The notes: generated by a model not told the origin, from the letters alone. A DNA stretch of 64,000 nucleotides from an uncultured Oscillospiraceae bacterium (GCA_944387285.1 CALXEH010000005.1:1-64000), one strand, 5' to 3'. Numbered from the stretch's first letter, positions 8,909 through 16,990 are shown. Program-made: numbers and translations.

Positions 8909-10681
8909 TTACCAGCCTCCCAGCTCCGGCCCGTCGCAGGGCAGGATAACACAGGCCCTGACGCCGCCCGTCTCCACGTTCTCCAGCCTCAGCCCGGCGC
9001 TCTCACCGTAGGACATCACGAGCCGCTGGTGCACGTTCACGATGCCTATGCCGTTGCGCTCCTTCCTAAGCGGCTCCACGCTGCCCCCGTCGAGGGCCCG
9101 GTGTATCTCCGCCAGCCGCTCCGCCGGGATGCCGCAGCCGTCGTTCTCCACGCACACCCTCAGCCAGCCGCCCTCTCTCGTGCCGCTTATCCTTATCCTC
9201 AGCCGCCCCTGGCCCGAGGGCAGGCCGTGGTTTATCGCGTTTTCCACCAGAGGCTGTATGCTCAGCTTCGGTATCTCGCAGCCGAGGCAGTCGCCGGGGA
9301 CGCAGTCCTCAAACTGCAGCTGCGCCTCCCCGGTCACGCCGCAGAAGTGGACGTAGCGGTGTATGCAGTCCAGCTCCTCGCGCAGGGTCACCGTGCTGTC
9401 CTTCCAGGTCATGTGGTAGCGCAGCAGGCTGCCCAGGGACACGATGGTATCCGCTATCTCCCCCTCGCCGCGGATCTCCGCCATCATGCGGATGCTCTCC
9501 AGCGCGTTATAGAGGAAATGGCTGTTTATCTGGCTCTGCAGCGCGTTCAGCTCCGCCCTCGTGACGGCGAGGCTGCGCTCGACGTTCTCGTCCATGAGCT
9601 CCTGCGTCCTGTCCAGCATGCGGTTGAAGGTGTGGGCCAGGGTGTCCAGCTCGTCCCCGCCGCTCTCGCGCTCCGGCACGCGGACCGAGAGTTCGCCGCC
9701 CTGCACGAGCAGCATGTTCTCCTCCAGCACCGAGAGCCGCCTGAACAGCCTGCGGCACACATACTGCACCAGCAGCCACAGCAGTATGGCCGCCAGCGCG
9801 AACACGCACAGGGACGAGAGCATCGCCGCGCGCGGCCCGCTCATGAGCGTCTCCTGCCCGGTCAGCACCACCGCCCAGCTGTCCAGCAGGGGCAGATAGG
9901 CCGCCGCTCCGTAATACGCAGAGCCGCCATACTCAAAGTCCAGAACGCCGGACGGGCTCTCCGAGATCGCCAGAAGTATGTCCTCCGTGCCCGGCAGCGC
10001 CTCGTGGTCGGAGGCAAAGCAGCCGTCGCCATCCGCAGGCAGCAGCGCCACATCGTACCCGGTCTCCGGCATCGTCTGATACAGCCCGCTCAAAAACGGC
10101 TCGATATTTATCCTCAGGACGAGCATGCCTATCCTCGTCACGTCCAGGTACACGGCATAGCAGCAGGATATCTCGCCGGCCTCGGCGTCCGTCACATACG
10201 CACCGCTCTGCCCGCGCAGGTCGAGGCCCTCGAAGGCGGTGCCCTCCAGCCTGCCGGCGTCATAGATGAGCGGCCAGATCTCATACACCCCGTCGTTCTC
10301 AAAGTAGAAGCTCGCCTCGCTGATGAGCGGGTTCGACTGGAAGATATAGCGCATGTCCTGCAGCTCGTTCTGGGCGAACTTCACCAGCGCCAGGCCGTCC
10401 GCGTCCATGTCCCCGGTGCAGAACTCGAGGAAATCCCGGCGGTTGAGGGCGATGAGCGCGCTGTTGGACACCAGCTCGGCGTTGCCGGCGGTCTGGCTGC
10501 GCAGCTCGCTGAGCGCCGCGGCCGCCTCGTTGTCGAAGCGCGTATATACCTCGTCCGTCTTCCACTTGAGCCAGATCGCCGCGCCTAGCAGGCAGGGGAT
10601 CAGCAGCAGAGGAAAGAGCGTGAGCATTATTTTGGAGGAGAACCTCATCCTCCTCGCCATGATCAGCCCCTTGTTGTTCAT
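8909..10681 (-). CDS. YesM-family sensor histidine kinase
   Basis: A 590-residue membrane kinase. One transmembrane helix near residues 20-45 (MLTLFPLLLIPCLLGAAIWL) is followed by an extracellular Cache-like sensing region of about 250 residues. A second helix (LCVFALAAILLWLLVQYVC) leads to HAMP, then the His_kinase domain with SQINSHFLYNALESIR (phospho-His in HFLYN) and a HATPase_c domain with ENAINHGLPSG and GIGIVNVHQRL. The ATG at 10681 has an AGGTGG site 4-7 bases upstream; the in-frame ATG at 10660 is an alternative. It pairs with the adjacent YesN-type regulator, as in many Firmicute carbohydrate loci. Confidence 0.9.
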   Translation of the reverse strand: MNNKGLIMARRMRFSSKIMLTLFPLLLIPCLLGAAIWLKWKTDEVYTRFDNEAAAALSELRSQTAGNAELVSNSALIALNRRDFLEFCTGDMDADGLALVKFAQNELQDMRYIFQSNPLISEASFYFENDGVYEIWPLIYDAGRLEGTAFEGLDLRGQSGAYVTDAEAGEISCCYAVYLDVTRIGMLVLRINIEPFLSGLYQTMPETGYDVALLPADGDGCFASDHEALPGTEDILLAISESPSGVLDFEYGGSAYYGAAAYLPLLDSWAVVLTGQETLMSGPRAAMLSSLCVFALAAILLWLLVQYVCRRLFRRLSVLEENMLLVQGGELSVRVPERESGGDELDTLAHTFNRMLDRTQELMDENVERSLAVTRAELNALQSQINSHFLYNALESIRMMAEIRGEGEIADTIVSLGSLLRYHMTWKDSTVTLREELDCIHRYVHFCGVTGEAQLQFEDCVPGDCLGCEIPKLSIQPLVENAINHGLPSGQGRLRIRISGTREGGWLRVCVENDGCGIPAERLAEIHRALDGGSVEPLRKERNGIGIVNVHQRLVMSYGESAGLRLENVETGGVRACVILPCDGPELGGW

Positions 10682-10698
10682 AAGACCACCTCTGCCCG

Positions 10699-10728
10699 AT
10701 TTTATCACAGGTTCCGGAACAAGCACAA
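10699..10728 (-). promoter_or_regulatory. Promoter with palindromic site upstream of the sensor kinase
   Basis: Minus-strand TTGTGC (10728-10723), 18 bases, then TAAAAT (10704-10699). The spacer holds the perfect 10-bp palindrome GTTCCGGAAC (10711-10720), a good position for a repressor or autoregulator. Confidence 0.5.
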
Positions 10729-10743
10729 CGCCGCCCCCGCGTC

Positions 10744-10915
10744 TGTCGAAAAAGCCTCGCAGAGTTTCGCGGCCGCAGCCGCGAAATAAATTTCGATCAT
10801 TTTCGGCGGCGGCGTGTACGTCGCCGAAAATACTTCTCGCGGAGCGAAGTGTCGCAGCGAAGCAAGGCGCGCAGCGCTATCCCCTTTGTCGGAGAAGGCT
10901 TTGCTTTCTTCGACA
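10744..10915. repeat. Dispersed ~172-bp repeat, copy 1
   Basis: The sequence from TGTCGAAAAAGCC to CTTCGACA recurs with high similarity at 43433-43612, and its first ~30 bases recur at 15509. The two ends are imperfect inverted repeats of each other (TGTCGAAAAAGC against TGTCGAAGAAAGC). Internal blocks CGCGGCCGCAGCCGCG and TTCGGCGGCGGCGTGTACG are shared. It carries no coding frame of protein-like character. The likely nature is a MITE-like or REP-type intergenic element. Confidence 0.75.
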
Positions 10916-10951
10916 AAATAAAGGGGCGGCGGGCGTACAGCCCGCCGCCCC
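10916..10951 (-). terminator. Intrinsic terminator after the sugar-binding lipoprotein gene
   Basis: A 12-bp perfect stem (10923-10934 with 10940-10951; loop GTACA) is followed on the minus strand by TTTATTTT. It lies 20 bases after the lipoprotein stop and separates the transporter operon from the kinase operon. Confidence 0.85.
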
Positions 10952-10971
10952 GGTCTTCAGGTGTCGGTCAC

Positions 10972-12609
10972 TCAGTCAAAGAGCGCCTTGCGCGCGTCCA
11001 GCAGCTCCTGCTCGTACTCCACGACCAGGTCGTAGCCGTAGCTGTCCCTGTCCGCGAGGAAGGCCTCGAGGATGCTGTCGAACTCCTCCTCCGACTCGGC
11101 GGTGATGAGCTCGGGCACTACCTCCTGCCACCTCTGGTCTATCCTCGTCGCGGCCACCGCGGCGTCGCTGTCGCCGGTCGGCTCGAGGTTGTTGTAGATG
11201 CCGCCGTCCACATAGGCGTTCTCGTCCGCCCAGTCGCTCATCTCGGTGATGTAGTAGGGGCTCTCCGGCCTCCACTGGTCCACTATGACGCTGTTGCGGA
11301 GCATCCAGTAGGTGTCCACAAGGCCGTACTGGGTCGCAAAGGTCTCGGCGTCGTTGTTCATGAGGTCTATCATCTCGTCGGTGAGCTGAGGCACTCCGTC
11401 CACGACCTCGTAGGTCTCGCCCTCAACGCCTAGGAACATGTCCATCTGGCCCTCCTCGCTGAGCATATAGGTCAGGAAGGCGATGGCGCGCTCGGGGTTC
11501 TCGCAGTCCTTGCTGATGAAGGTGCACATCCAGCCGTCAAGGGAGCCGGGGAAGATGAGCGGCGCGTCGCCGTCGCTGTTCGCCGGGCCGTCTATGGCGA
11601 TGTAGTAGCTGTCAGGATTCTCGCTGTTGGCGAGGATGCCGTTGGCCTCCTGCATACCGCTCCACTCGCGGAGCATGCAGAAATAGCGGCCGTTGTTGCT
11701 CTTTTCAGTCACCTGGTCGTCGGAGTCGACGAGATAGTCGATGCCGATGAGGCCCTCCTCGTAGGCCTGGCGCAGGACCTTGAGCCACTCGATGTAGTCG
11801 GGGTCGGTCACACGGTCATAGATATTGCCGTCTTCGTCCTCATAGGGCACGGCGAGGAAGTTCTGGAGATAGTCGGTCAGGCCGTAGCCGCTGCCGCCCT
11901 GGGCGTAGAAGGGGGTGATGGTCTCGCCCTTGTAGGTGGAGAAGTCGCTCTTGAGCAGGCGCAGGGCCTCGAGGAAACCTTCGGGTGTGGACATATCCGG
12001 GCTGCCCATATCCTCATACAGGTCCTTGCGGACGAGGAATGTCTGGACGGCGGCGGTCATGCCGGTCTCGGCCATCTGCTCGGCGCCGTAGGCGTCGTTC
12101 GGCACGCAGTAGAGGTTGCCGTCGGACTTAGTGTGCCAAGCCACGACAGAGCTGTCGACGACGTTATAGAAATAGGGGTCGTACTGGTCGGCCAGCTCGT
12201 TGAGCGCCCAGGTATAGCCCTGCTCATAGAGGGTGCTGAAGCAGTTCTCCCAGGAGCCGAGGGTGATGAGGTCGGGCAGGGTGCCGCTTATCATCATGAG
12301 GTTCAGTTCCTCGGACACGTCGCCGGTCGGGGTGATGATCTCGATGTCGACGCCGGTCTTCTCGGTGATATTCTGCGTCGAGAGGCTGTCGCCCCAGGTA
12401 TAGGGGTACCAGCTCGCGCCCACGAACCACTCGAGCTCTATCGCTGAGGTGTCGGTCGTCCAGGCGGGCGTATTGGGGTCGAGCCCGCTGTCCGTAACGG
12501 CGGCGTCCGTCGCCTCGGGCGCGTCGCTGGTCACGGCCGGCTCGGTGCCGCAGGCCGCAAGGGACAGCAGCGAGCAGAGCACCAGCAGGATGGCAAGATA
12601 CCTTTTCAT
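10972..12609 (-). CDS. Sugar ABC transporter substrate-binding lipoprotein
   Basis: A 545-residue family-1 extracellular solute-binding protein. The signal peptide ends in a lipobox (LSLAAC, Cys about residue 20), followed by a Thr/Asp-rich tether. The mature part resembles the LplA/YtcQ-type oligosaccharide-binding proteins that accompany YesM/YesN regulators; it is longer than maltose-binding proteins. It is the third gene of the transporter operon, after two permeases. An AAGGAAGG site lies before the ATG. No ATPase gene is present in the locus, which is usual for this transporter class (a shared MsmK-type ATPase is encoded elsewhere). The ligand is inferred to be beta-1,3-gluco-oligosaccharides from the neighbouring enzymes. 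Confidence 0.88.
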   Translation of the reverse strand: MKRYLAILLVLCSLLSLAACGTEPAVTSDAPEATDAAVTDSGLDPNTPAWTTDTSAIELEWFVGASWYPYTWGDSLSTQNITEKTGVDIEIITPTGDVSEELNLMMISGTLPDLITLGSWENCFSTLYEQGYTWALNELADQYDPYFYNVVDSSVVAWHTKSDGNLYCVPNDAYGAEQMAETGMTAAVQTFLVRKDLYEDMGSPDMSTPEGFLEALRLLKSDFSTYKGETITPFYAQGGSGYGLTDYLQNFLAVPYEDEDGNIYDRVTDPDYIEWLKVLRQAYEEGLIGIDYLVDSDDQVTEKSNNGRYFCMLREWSGMQEANGILANSENPDSYYIAIDGPANSDGDAPLIFPGSLDGWMCTFISKDCENPERAIAFLTYMLSEEGQMDMFLGVEGETYEVVDGVPQLTDEMIDLMNNDAETFATQYGLVDTYWMLRNSVIVDQWRPESPYYITEMSDWADENAYVDGGIYNNLEPTGDSDAAVAATRIDQRWQEVVPELITAESEEEFDSILEAFLADRDSYGYDLVVEYEQELLDARKALFD

Positions 12610-12670
12610 CTTTTACATTCCTTCCTTTTCTTTTATGTTCACGCGGCCCTTCGCCGCGCCGGATACGGGT

Positions 12671-13546
12671 TCAGCCCTTGATGGCGCCGAGCATGACGCC
12701 CTTTACAAGGTGCTTCTGGATGAAGGGGTACAGGCATATGATGGGCAGCGAACCTACGACCATCGCCGCGAACTTGACCGTCGCCGAGGTCGTCTCGCCG
12801 CCGAGGGCCAGCATCGCCTGCTGCTGCGCCGAGGTCATGCTCGTCTCCGCCAGCAGCTTGTAGAGTATGGTCTGCAGCGGTTCCAGCGCCTTGTCCCGGA
12901 CGTAGACTATGCCCTGATAGTAGTCGTTCCAGTGGTAGACCGCCGTGAACAGCCCTATGGTCGCTATGACCGGTCTCGAGTTCGGCAGGACGATGCTCCA
13001 GTAGATGCGGAACTCCGAGGCCCCGTCCAGCCGCGCGCTCTCGATGAGCGACTCCGGTATCGTGCGGAAGAAGCTCATGAAGATGACCATGTTGTAGAAG
13101 GTGAACATGCCCGGCAGGATGTAGACCCAGAAGCTGTCGTAGAGCCCGAGCTTTATCATCAGGATGAAGTTCGGTATGAGCCCGCCGTTGAAGAACATCG
13201 TTATCATGGCGATCTTCATGTAGACCTTTTTCCCTATGAGCCCCGGACGGCTCATCGCGTAGGCCACCATGGAGGTGAACAGCACATGCGTTATCGTGGC
13301 CACCACCGTGCGCAGGATGGTTATCTTGAAGCCCGACAAGATGTACTCGTTCTCGAACACGACCTTGTATGCGTCGAGGCTGAGGGCCGAGGGCCACCAG
13401 GCCGAGGCGCCCCTGTTCGCCACCTCCGGCGCGGCGAAGGAGTTCACGCCTATGTACCACATCGGATATATGCAGGCAAAGCAGACCGCGAGCAGTATGA
13501 CTATGATGATGTAGTCGAAGGCGGTTTTTTTAGTGTGTGTCCTCAT
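12671..13546 (-). CDS. Carbohydrate ABC transporter permease (LplC/YtcP type)
   Basis: A 291-residue inner-membrane permease with about six helices, beginning with FDYIIIVILLAVCFACIYPMW. The coupling-loop (EAA-type) motif appears as ESARLDGASEFRIYWSIVLP near residue 185-205, the site that docks on the ATPase. The C-terminus KHLVKGVMLGAIKG is the signature end of MalG/LplC-type permeases. The upstream permease gene ends 12 bases before its start, and the binding-protein gene follows. Together the two permeases form the heterodimeric channel. Confidence 0.9.
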   Translation of the reverse strand: MRTHTKKTAFDYIIIVILLAVCFACIYPMWYIGVNSFAAPEVANRGASAWWPSALSLDAYKVVFENEYILSGFKITILRTVVATITHVLFTSMVAYAMSRPGLIGKKVYMKIAMITMFFNGGLIPNFILMIKLGLYDSFWVYILPGMFTFYNMVIFMSFFRTIPESLIESARLDGASEFRIYWSIVLPNSRPVIATIGLFTAVYHWNDYYQGIVYVRDKALEPLQTILYKLLAETSMTSAQQQAMLALGGETTSATVKFAAMVVGSLPIICLYPFIQKHLVKGVMLGAIKG

Positions 13547-13558
13547 GTTCCGGCCTCC

Positions 13559-14512
13559 TCAGATAATGCTCTCGCCCGTGAGTTTCACGGAGGTGAAGTT
13601 GCACAGCCTCAGCAGGGCGTAGGAGATGATGCTCCTGAAAAACAGCACCGCGGTCGAGAAGGAGAAGCGCCCGGAGACGATGCCCATGTTGTAGATGTAG
13701 AGGTCCAGCGTCTCGGAGCGGGACATGTTGGCCGAGTTGCTCAGGAAGAACACCTGGTCGAAGTTGCTGCTCAGGCAGCCGCTCACGGCCAGTATGAACA
13801 GCAGCGCGATGGTCGGCCGTATGCACTGGATGGTGATGTGCCACATCCTCTGGAACCTGCCCGCGCCGTCCAGCTCGGCCGCCTCGTACAGCTCCGGGTC
13901 GATGCTGGTTATCGCAGCCAGGTATATTATGGCGTTCCAGCCCATCTCCTTGAGCGTGTCGGAGAGGAAGGCGATCATCCAGAAGTTGTCCGGGTCGCCG
14001 TTATACAGTATCGCCTTGTCCTGGAGCCCCAGAGAGATCGCCAGCTGGTTGAAGATGCCGGACTCGGACATCCACGAGAGCAGTATGCCGCCGAATATGG
14101 CCCAGGAGATGAAGTGAGGCAGATACGACACGGTCTGCACTATCTTTTTGAACCTCTCGCAGCGCAGTTCGTTGAGCAGCAGGGCGAGGATTATGGGGAT
14201 ACAGAAGCCTATTGTTATCCTCAGCAGGCTCAGGCCCAGGGTGTTATAGACCGCCCGCCAGAACCTGTCGTCCGTGAGAAAGGCTATGAAATGCTTGAGC
14301 CCGACGAAGTCGTTTTCAAACAGCGGCACGGATATGCGGTAGTCCGTGAAGGCGATATAGAGGAAGACGAGAGGTATATAGCTGAACACCGCCATCCATA
14401 TGATGCCGGGCCACACCATCGCCTGAAGCTGCCTCTGTTTCCAGAATTCCTTCCCCGTGCGGGACAGGCGCTCAGACAGCCGCGGCTTTATCCTTGCTTC
14501 CTGAGTTCTCAT
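13559..14512 (-). CDS. Carbohydrate ABC transporter permease (LplB/YteP type)
   Basis: A 317-residue permease and first gene of the importer operon. It has an N-terminal cytoplasmic arm rich in Arg/Lys, a first helix near MVWPGIIWMAVFSYIPLVFL, and the EAA coupling motif YEAAELDGAGRFQRMWHITI near residue 215-235. FENDFVGLKHFIAFL is a typical LplB/YteP-type segment. It is transcribed divergently from the GH16 gene, with both promoters in the same 156-base gap. Confidence 0.9.
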   Translation of the reverse strand: MRTQEARIKPRLSERLSRTGKEFWKQRQLQAMVWPGIIWMAVFSYIPLVFLYIAFTDYRISVPLFENDFVGLKHFIAFLTDDRFWRAVYNTLGLSLLRITIGFCIPIILALLLNELRCERFKKIVQTVSYLPHFISWAIFGGILLSWMSESGIFNQLAISLGLQDKAILYNGDPDNFWMIAFLSDTLKEMGWNAIIYLAAITSIDPELYEAAELDGAGRFQRMWHITIQCIRPTIALLFILAVSGCLSSNFDQVFFLSNSANMSRSETLDLYIYNMGIVSGRFSFSTAVLFFRSIISYALLRLCNFTSVKLTGESII

Positions 14513-14538
14513 TTTTCCGTCACACCCCCTGCGACTTT

Positions 14539-14567
14539 AGGATAACAAAGCGAACTGGCGGAAACAA
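14539..14567 (-). promoter_or_regulatory. Promoter for the sugar importer operon
   Basis: Minus-strand TTGTTT (14567-14562), a 17-base spacer, and TATCCT (14544-14539). The transcript would start about 25 bases before the first permease gene. Confidence 0.5.
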
Positions 14568-14577
14568 CGCCTCGATT

Positions 14578-14593
14578 TTGGGTCATATCCCAA
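14578..14593. promoter_or_regulatory. Candidate operator between divergent glucan promoters
   Basis: TTGGGTCATATCCCAA is an inverted repeat with 5-bp arms, placed between the importer promoter and the GH16 promoter. The AraC-type regulator encoded downstream is the obvious candidate to bind here, but that is inference. Confidence 0.35.
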
Positions 14594-14607
14594 TATTTTA
14601 GGTGCTG

Positions 14608-14636
14608 TTGACAGAGCACTTTGTGCCGATTACACT
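14608..14636 (+). promoter_or_regulatory. Promoter for the GH16 gene
   Basis: A perfect TTGACA (14608-14613), a 17-base spacer, and TACACT (14631-14636). GGAGG follows at 14656-14660, 8 bases before the chosen ATG. Confidence 0.7.
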
Positions 14637-14668
14637 AAAGCCGGAACAAAGCGTTGGAGGGCCGGAGC

Positions 14669-15454
14669 ATGGAGATGTACAACAGGCTGATCTGGGAAGA
14701 CGATTTTGACGGCCCGGAGCTGGATATGACCAAGTGGAGCTTCAGGACCGGGAACTGGCAGGTGGCGCCGGACGGCACGCCGGTCGTGCCCGGCTGGGGC
14801 AACCGTGAGCTGCAATACTACACGGAGGGCGGCGGGAACGTCAGCCTCGGCGGCAGCCGCCTGAGCCTCATTGCCAGGATGGAGGACTCCCCTGAGCAGT
14901 TCGGCCGGACCTGCAGCTACACCTCGGCCCGCATCGACACGAGGGGCAAGTTTTCGTTCACATACGGGCGCATAGAGTTCCGCGCGAGCTGCCCCCTGGG
15001 CACGGGCCTGTGGCCGGCGGTATGGATGCTGCCCGAAGGCGAGGAGTACGGCCCCTGGGCGGCCTCGGGCGAGCTGGACCTGCTGGAGGCGAAGGGCCGT
15101 CTGCCCGACAGGGTGTTCGGCACCATACACTACGGCGGGGCATATCCCCTGAACACGCACCAGGAATACACGGCCGCCCTGCCTGAAGGCGCGGGCATAG
15201 ACAGCTTCCACACCTACGAGGTCATCTGGGAACCGGGCAGCATAAGCTGGCTGGTGGACGGCCGGACCTATGCCGAGACGCGCGCCTGGGCGTCCAAAGC
15301 CCCGGGCATTGAGCACCCCGCGCCCTTCGACCGCCCCTTCTACCTGCTCATAAACCTCGCCGTCGGCGGCACCTTCGACGAGCAGTCGATGGGCCGCGTC
15401 ACCACGGCCCTGCCCGCCGAGTTCCGGCTGGAGTATATCAGGGTCTTCCAGTAG
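14669..15454 (+). CDS. GH16 endo-beta-1,3(4)-glucanase, cytoplasmic
   Basis: A 261-residue single-domain GH16 enzyme. The catalytic signature is GELDLLEAKG: E135 (nucleophile), D137 and E140 (acid/base) in the E-x-D-x-x-E arrangement with the extra residue typical of laminarinases. Other family blocks are YNRLIWEDDFDG at the start, YGRIEFRASCPLGTGLWPAVWMLP and WEPGSISWLVDG, with FYLLINLAVGG near the end. The frame opens at a TTG at 14654, but that codon lies in the ribosome site, so I use the ATG at 14669. There is no signal peptide, no carbohydrate-binding module and no SLH domain, which is uncommon for GH16 laminarinases and implies action on imported glucan fragments. Confidence 0.92.
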   Translation: MEMYNRLIWEDDFDGPELDMTKWSFRTGNWQVAPDGTPVVPGWGNRELQYYTEGGGNVSLGGSRLSLIARMEDSPEQFGRTCSYTSARIDTRGKFSFTYGRIEFRASCPLGTGLWPAVWMLPEGEEYGPWAASGELDLLEAKGRLPDRVFGTIHYGGAYPLNTHQEYTAALPEGAGIDSFHTYEVIWEPGSISWLVDGRTYAETRAWASKAPGIEHPAPFDRPFYLLINLAVGGTFDEQSMGRVTTALPAEFRLEYIRVFQ

Positions 15455-15465
15455 CGGCGCTATAT

Positions 15466-15508
15466 AAAGGACTGAGGCGAGGCTGTAGAGCCTCGCCTCA
15501 GTCCTTTT
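15466..15508 (+). terminator. Intrinsic terminator after GH16
   Basis: A 19-bp perfect stem (15466-15484 with 15489-15507, loop GTAG) ending in TTTT. It is immediately followed by a fragment of the dispersed repeat. Confidence 0.85.
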
Positions 15509-15538
15509 AAAAAGCCTCGCGAAGTTTCGCGGCCGCAG
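15509..15538. repeat. Dispersed repeat, fragment (copy 3)
   Basis: AAAAAGCCTCGC, then a one-base-varied GAAGTTTCGCGGCCGCAG, matches the first ~30 bases of the copies at 10744 and 43433. The rest of the element is missing. Confidence 0.6.
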
Positions 15539-15585
15539 GTCTCGTCTTCAGGGAACAGACCGTCCCGCTGCTGGTTCGTCAGGGA

Positions 15586-15702
15586 TCAGCCTAGCACATA
15601 GGGATCGCAGCCGATGTCGTCGAGGTCATTTCTATCCACATACCCCGTGAGGGATATGACAGCCATGTACAACTTAAGGCTCGCTTCAGGCGCCAATATC
15701 AC
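15586..15702 (-). CDS. Possible small protein or gene remnant
   Basis: A 38-codon frame starting with a GTG that overlaps the stop codon of the peptidase gene (GTGA) and ending at 15586. The translation has a hydrophobic middle (LKLYMAVISLTGYV) and an acidic end (DRNDLDDIGCDPYVLG) that reads like genuine protein rather than GC noise. I do not recognise it. It could be a translationally coupled small protein, or the tail of a lost gene. Confidence 0.3.
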   Translation of the reverse strand: MILAPEASLKLYMAVISLTGYVDRNDLDDIGCDPYVLG

Positions 15703-16346
15703 CGCTGCGTGGAGGCTGGCTTTGCCAGTTCGGCCAGGATGAGCTGGATGCCTTTGAGCATCTCCGGAAAGGGCAGGCTGTATTTGCCGTCCTCGCCGTT
15801 CGGGCCGGGGAGCTGTTCCGGCAGGAAGGGGACGTGCACAAAACCGGAGCTCATGCCGCCGTACCGTTCCGCCAGGCGGCAGCCGAGGTACATGACGTGG
15901 TTGCAGACATATGTGCCCGCGGAGTATGAGACGCGCGCGGGGATGCCGGCGGCATCCAGCGCCTCCACGAGCGCCCTCGCCGGCAGCTGCGAGAAATATG
16001 CCGCAGGGCCTTCAGGGCATATCGGCTCGTCCACGGGCGCAAAGCCGCTGTTGTCGGCAAGCAGCGTCCTGCCGTCGGCGCTAAGCGAGCTGTCCAGGTT
16101 CACGGCCACCCGCTCGACGGCAAGGCAGGGCGCATTGCCCGCCTGGCCGATGGACAGAAGGACGTCCGGGTGCAGGGCCCCGGCCGCTTCCTCAAGCGCC
16201 ATCCCGGCGCCGCGGAATTCGACGGGCAGGATGAGCCTCTCGAGCTCTGCGCCCTCGGGCGGTTCCAGGGCCTTTACCAGCAGCTCCGAGGGGTTCACTG
16301 CCTGGCCGTTGAAGGGGACGAAGCCGGTGACGAGTATCTTTTTCAT
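15699..16346 (-). CDS. pcp: Pyroglutamyl-peptidase I
   Basis: A 215-residue peptidase of family C15, the normal length. It removes N-terminal pyroglutamate from peptides in the cytoplasm. The fold start MKKILVTGFVPFNGQAVNPS is typical. The catalytic triad is visible: Glu78 in LAVERVAVN, Cys148 in AGTYVCNHVMY and His171 in GFVHVPFLPEQ. I choose the ATG at 16346 (a GGAGG site lies just before it), not the longer open frame. Confidence 0.95.
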   Translation of the reverse strand: MKKILVTGFVPFNGQAVNPSELLVKALEPPEGAELERLILPVEFRGAGMALEEAAGALHPDVLLSIGQAGNAPCLAVERVAVNLDSSLSADGRTLLADNSGFAPVDEPICPEGPAAYFSQLPARALVEALDAAGIPARVSYSAGTYVCNHVMYLGCRLAERYGGMSSGFVHVPFLPEQLPGPNGEDGKYSLPFPEMLKGIQLILAELAKPASTQR

Positions 16347-16368
16347 AATTCCCTCCTGAAATAAAAGA

Positions 16369-16396
16369 CTGCCGCAGGTCACAGCCCCTGCGGCAG
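16369..16396 (-). terminator. Terminator after the small lipoprotein gene
   Basis: A 10-bp perfect stem (CTGCCGCAGG, 16369-16378 with 16387-16396) is followed on the minus strand by TCTTTTAT. It closes the ABC/foldase/thioredoxin/lipoprotein operon; the peptidase gene starts 23 bases beyond. Confidence 0.7.
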
Positions 16397-16413
16397 CTTT
16401 CGGCTTTGCCTGC

Positions 16414-16956
16414 TCAGCCCTCCGGCAGATAGTCGGGTTCCACGCCGTACTGCGCGCCGAGCCCCGTTATCGCCTGGGTGAAGGCCGAAATGTGGGCGTC
16501 GTCCGTGCCGCCCGTGTATGAAAAGGCAAACTGGCCCAGGACAGCGTCCATCTGCGCTACCGGGTTCCCATCGAGCATGATCGACTTGGCCTCTATAATG
16601 CTGTCGAGCGCGGCCTGCGAATCCGCGTCAGATGCGTCGAAGGCGTATACGATATCCACCACGGACGCGGCCTCGGCGTCCATGTACATGAAGCCGCCGG
16701 AGGCGTTGATCACGTCCACATCCCCGGAGCTCAGGGGCATGAGCAGGAACTTCTCGTTGCCGAGCAGGCCGCAGTCGGTCAGGTAGGTCTGGACGTCGTT
16801 GATCGTCCAGCTGTCGAACTCGGCGGGGTAGGCGGAGAAATCGGGGCCGGCCTCCGCGCCGTCTCCGGGCGCGTCAGTGCTGCCGCAGGCGGCAAGGGAC
16901 GTTATCATTATGGCAGCCAGGGCAAAAATTGCAAGGGTTTTGATGAACTTTTTCAT
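16414..16956 (-). CDS. Lipoprotein of unknown function
   Basis: A 180-residue lipoprotein: signal peptide FIKTLAIFALAAIMITS with lipobox LAAC, then an Asp/Ala/Gly-rich tether. The mature domain of ~140 residues is acidic and has a WTINDVQTYLTDCGLL segment and a FMYMDAEAASVVDIVYAFD segment. I do not recognise a family. It is the last gene of the operon, 34 bases after the thioredoxin gene, so it may be the surface partner (receptor, chaperone or immunity-like protein) of the encoded exporter. Confidence 0.8.
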   Translation of the reverse strand: MKKFIKTLAIFALAAIMITSLAACGSTDAPGDGAEAGPDFSAYPAEFDSWTINDVQTYLTDCGLLGNEKFLLMPLSSGDVDVINASGGFMYMDAEAASVVDIVYAFDASDADSQAALDSIIEAKSIMLDGNPVAQMDAVLGQFAFSYTGGTDDAHISAFTQAITGLGAQYGVEPDYLPEG

Positions 16957-16990
16957 AACTTTTCCTCCGTATTCTTTATTCCGGACGGCC

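Noticed and set aside
12449-14545. A 698-codon frame on the plus strand across the importer genes
   Set aside because: It has no ribosome site, no recognisable motifs and a His/Arg/Asp-rich composition, and it covers three clear minus-strand genes.
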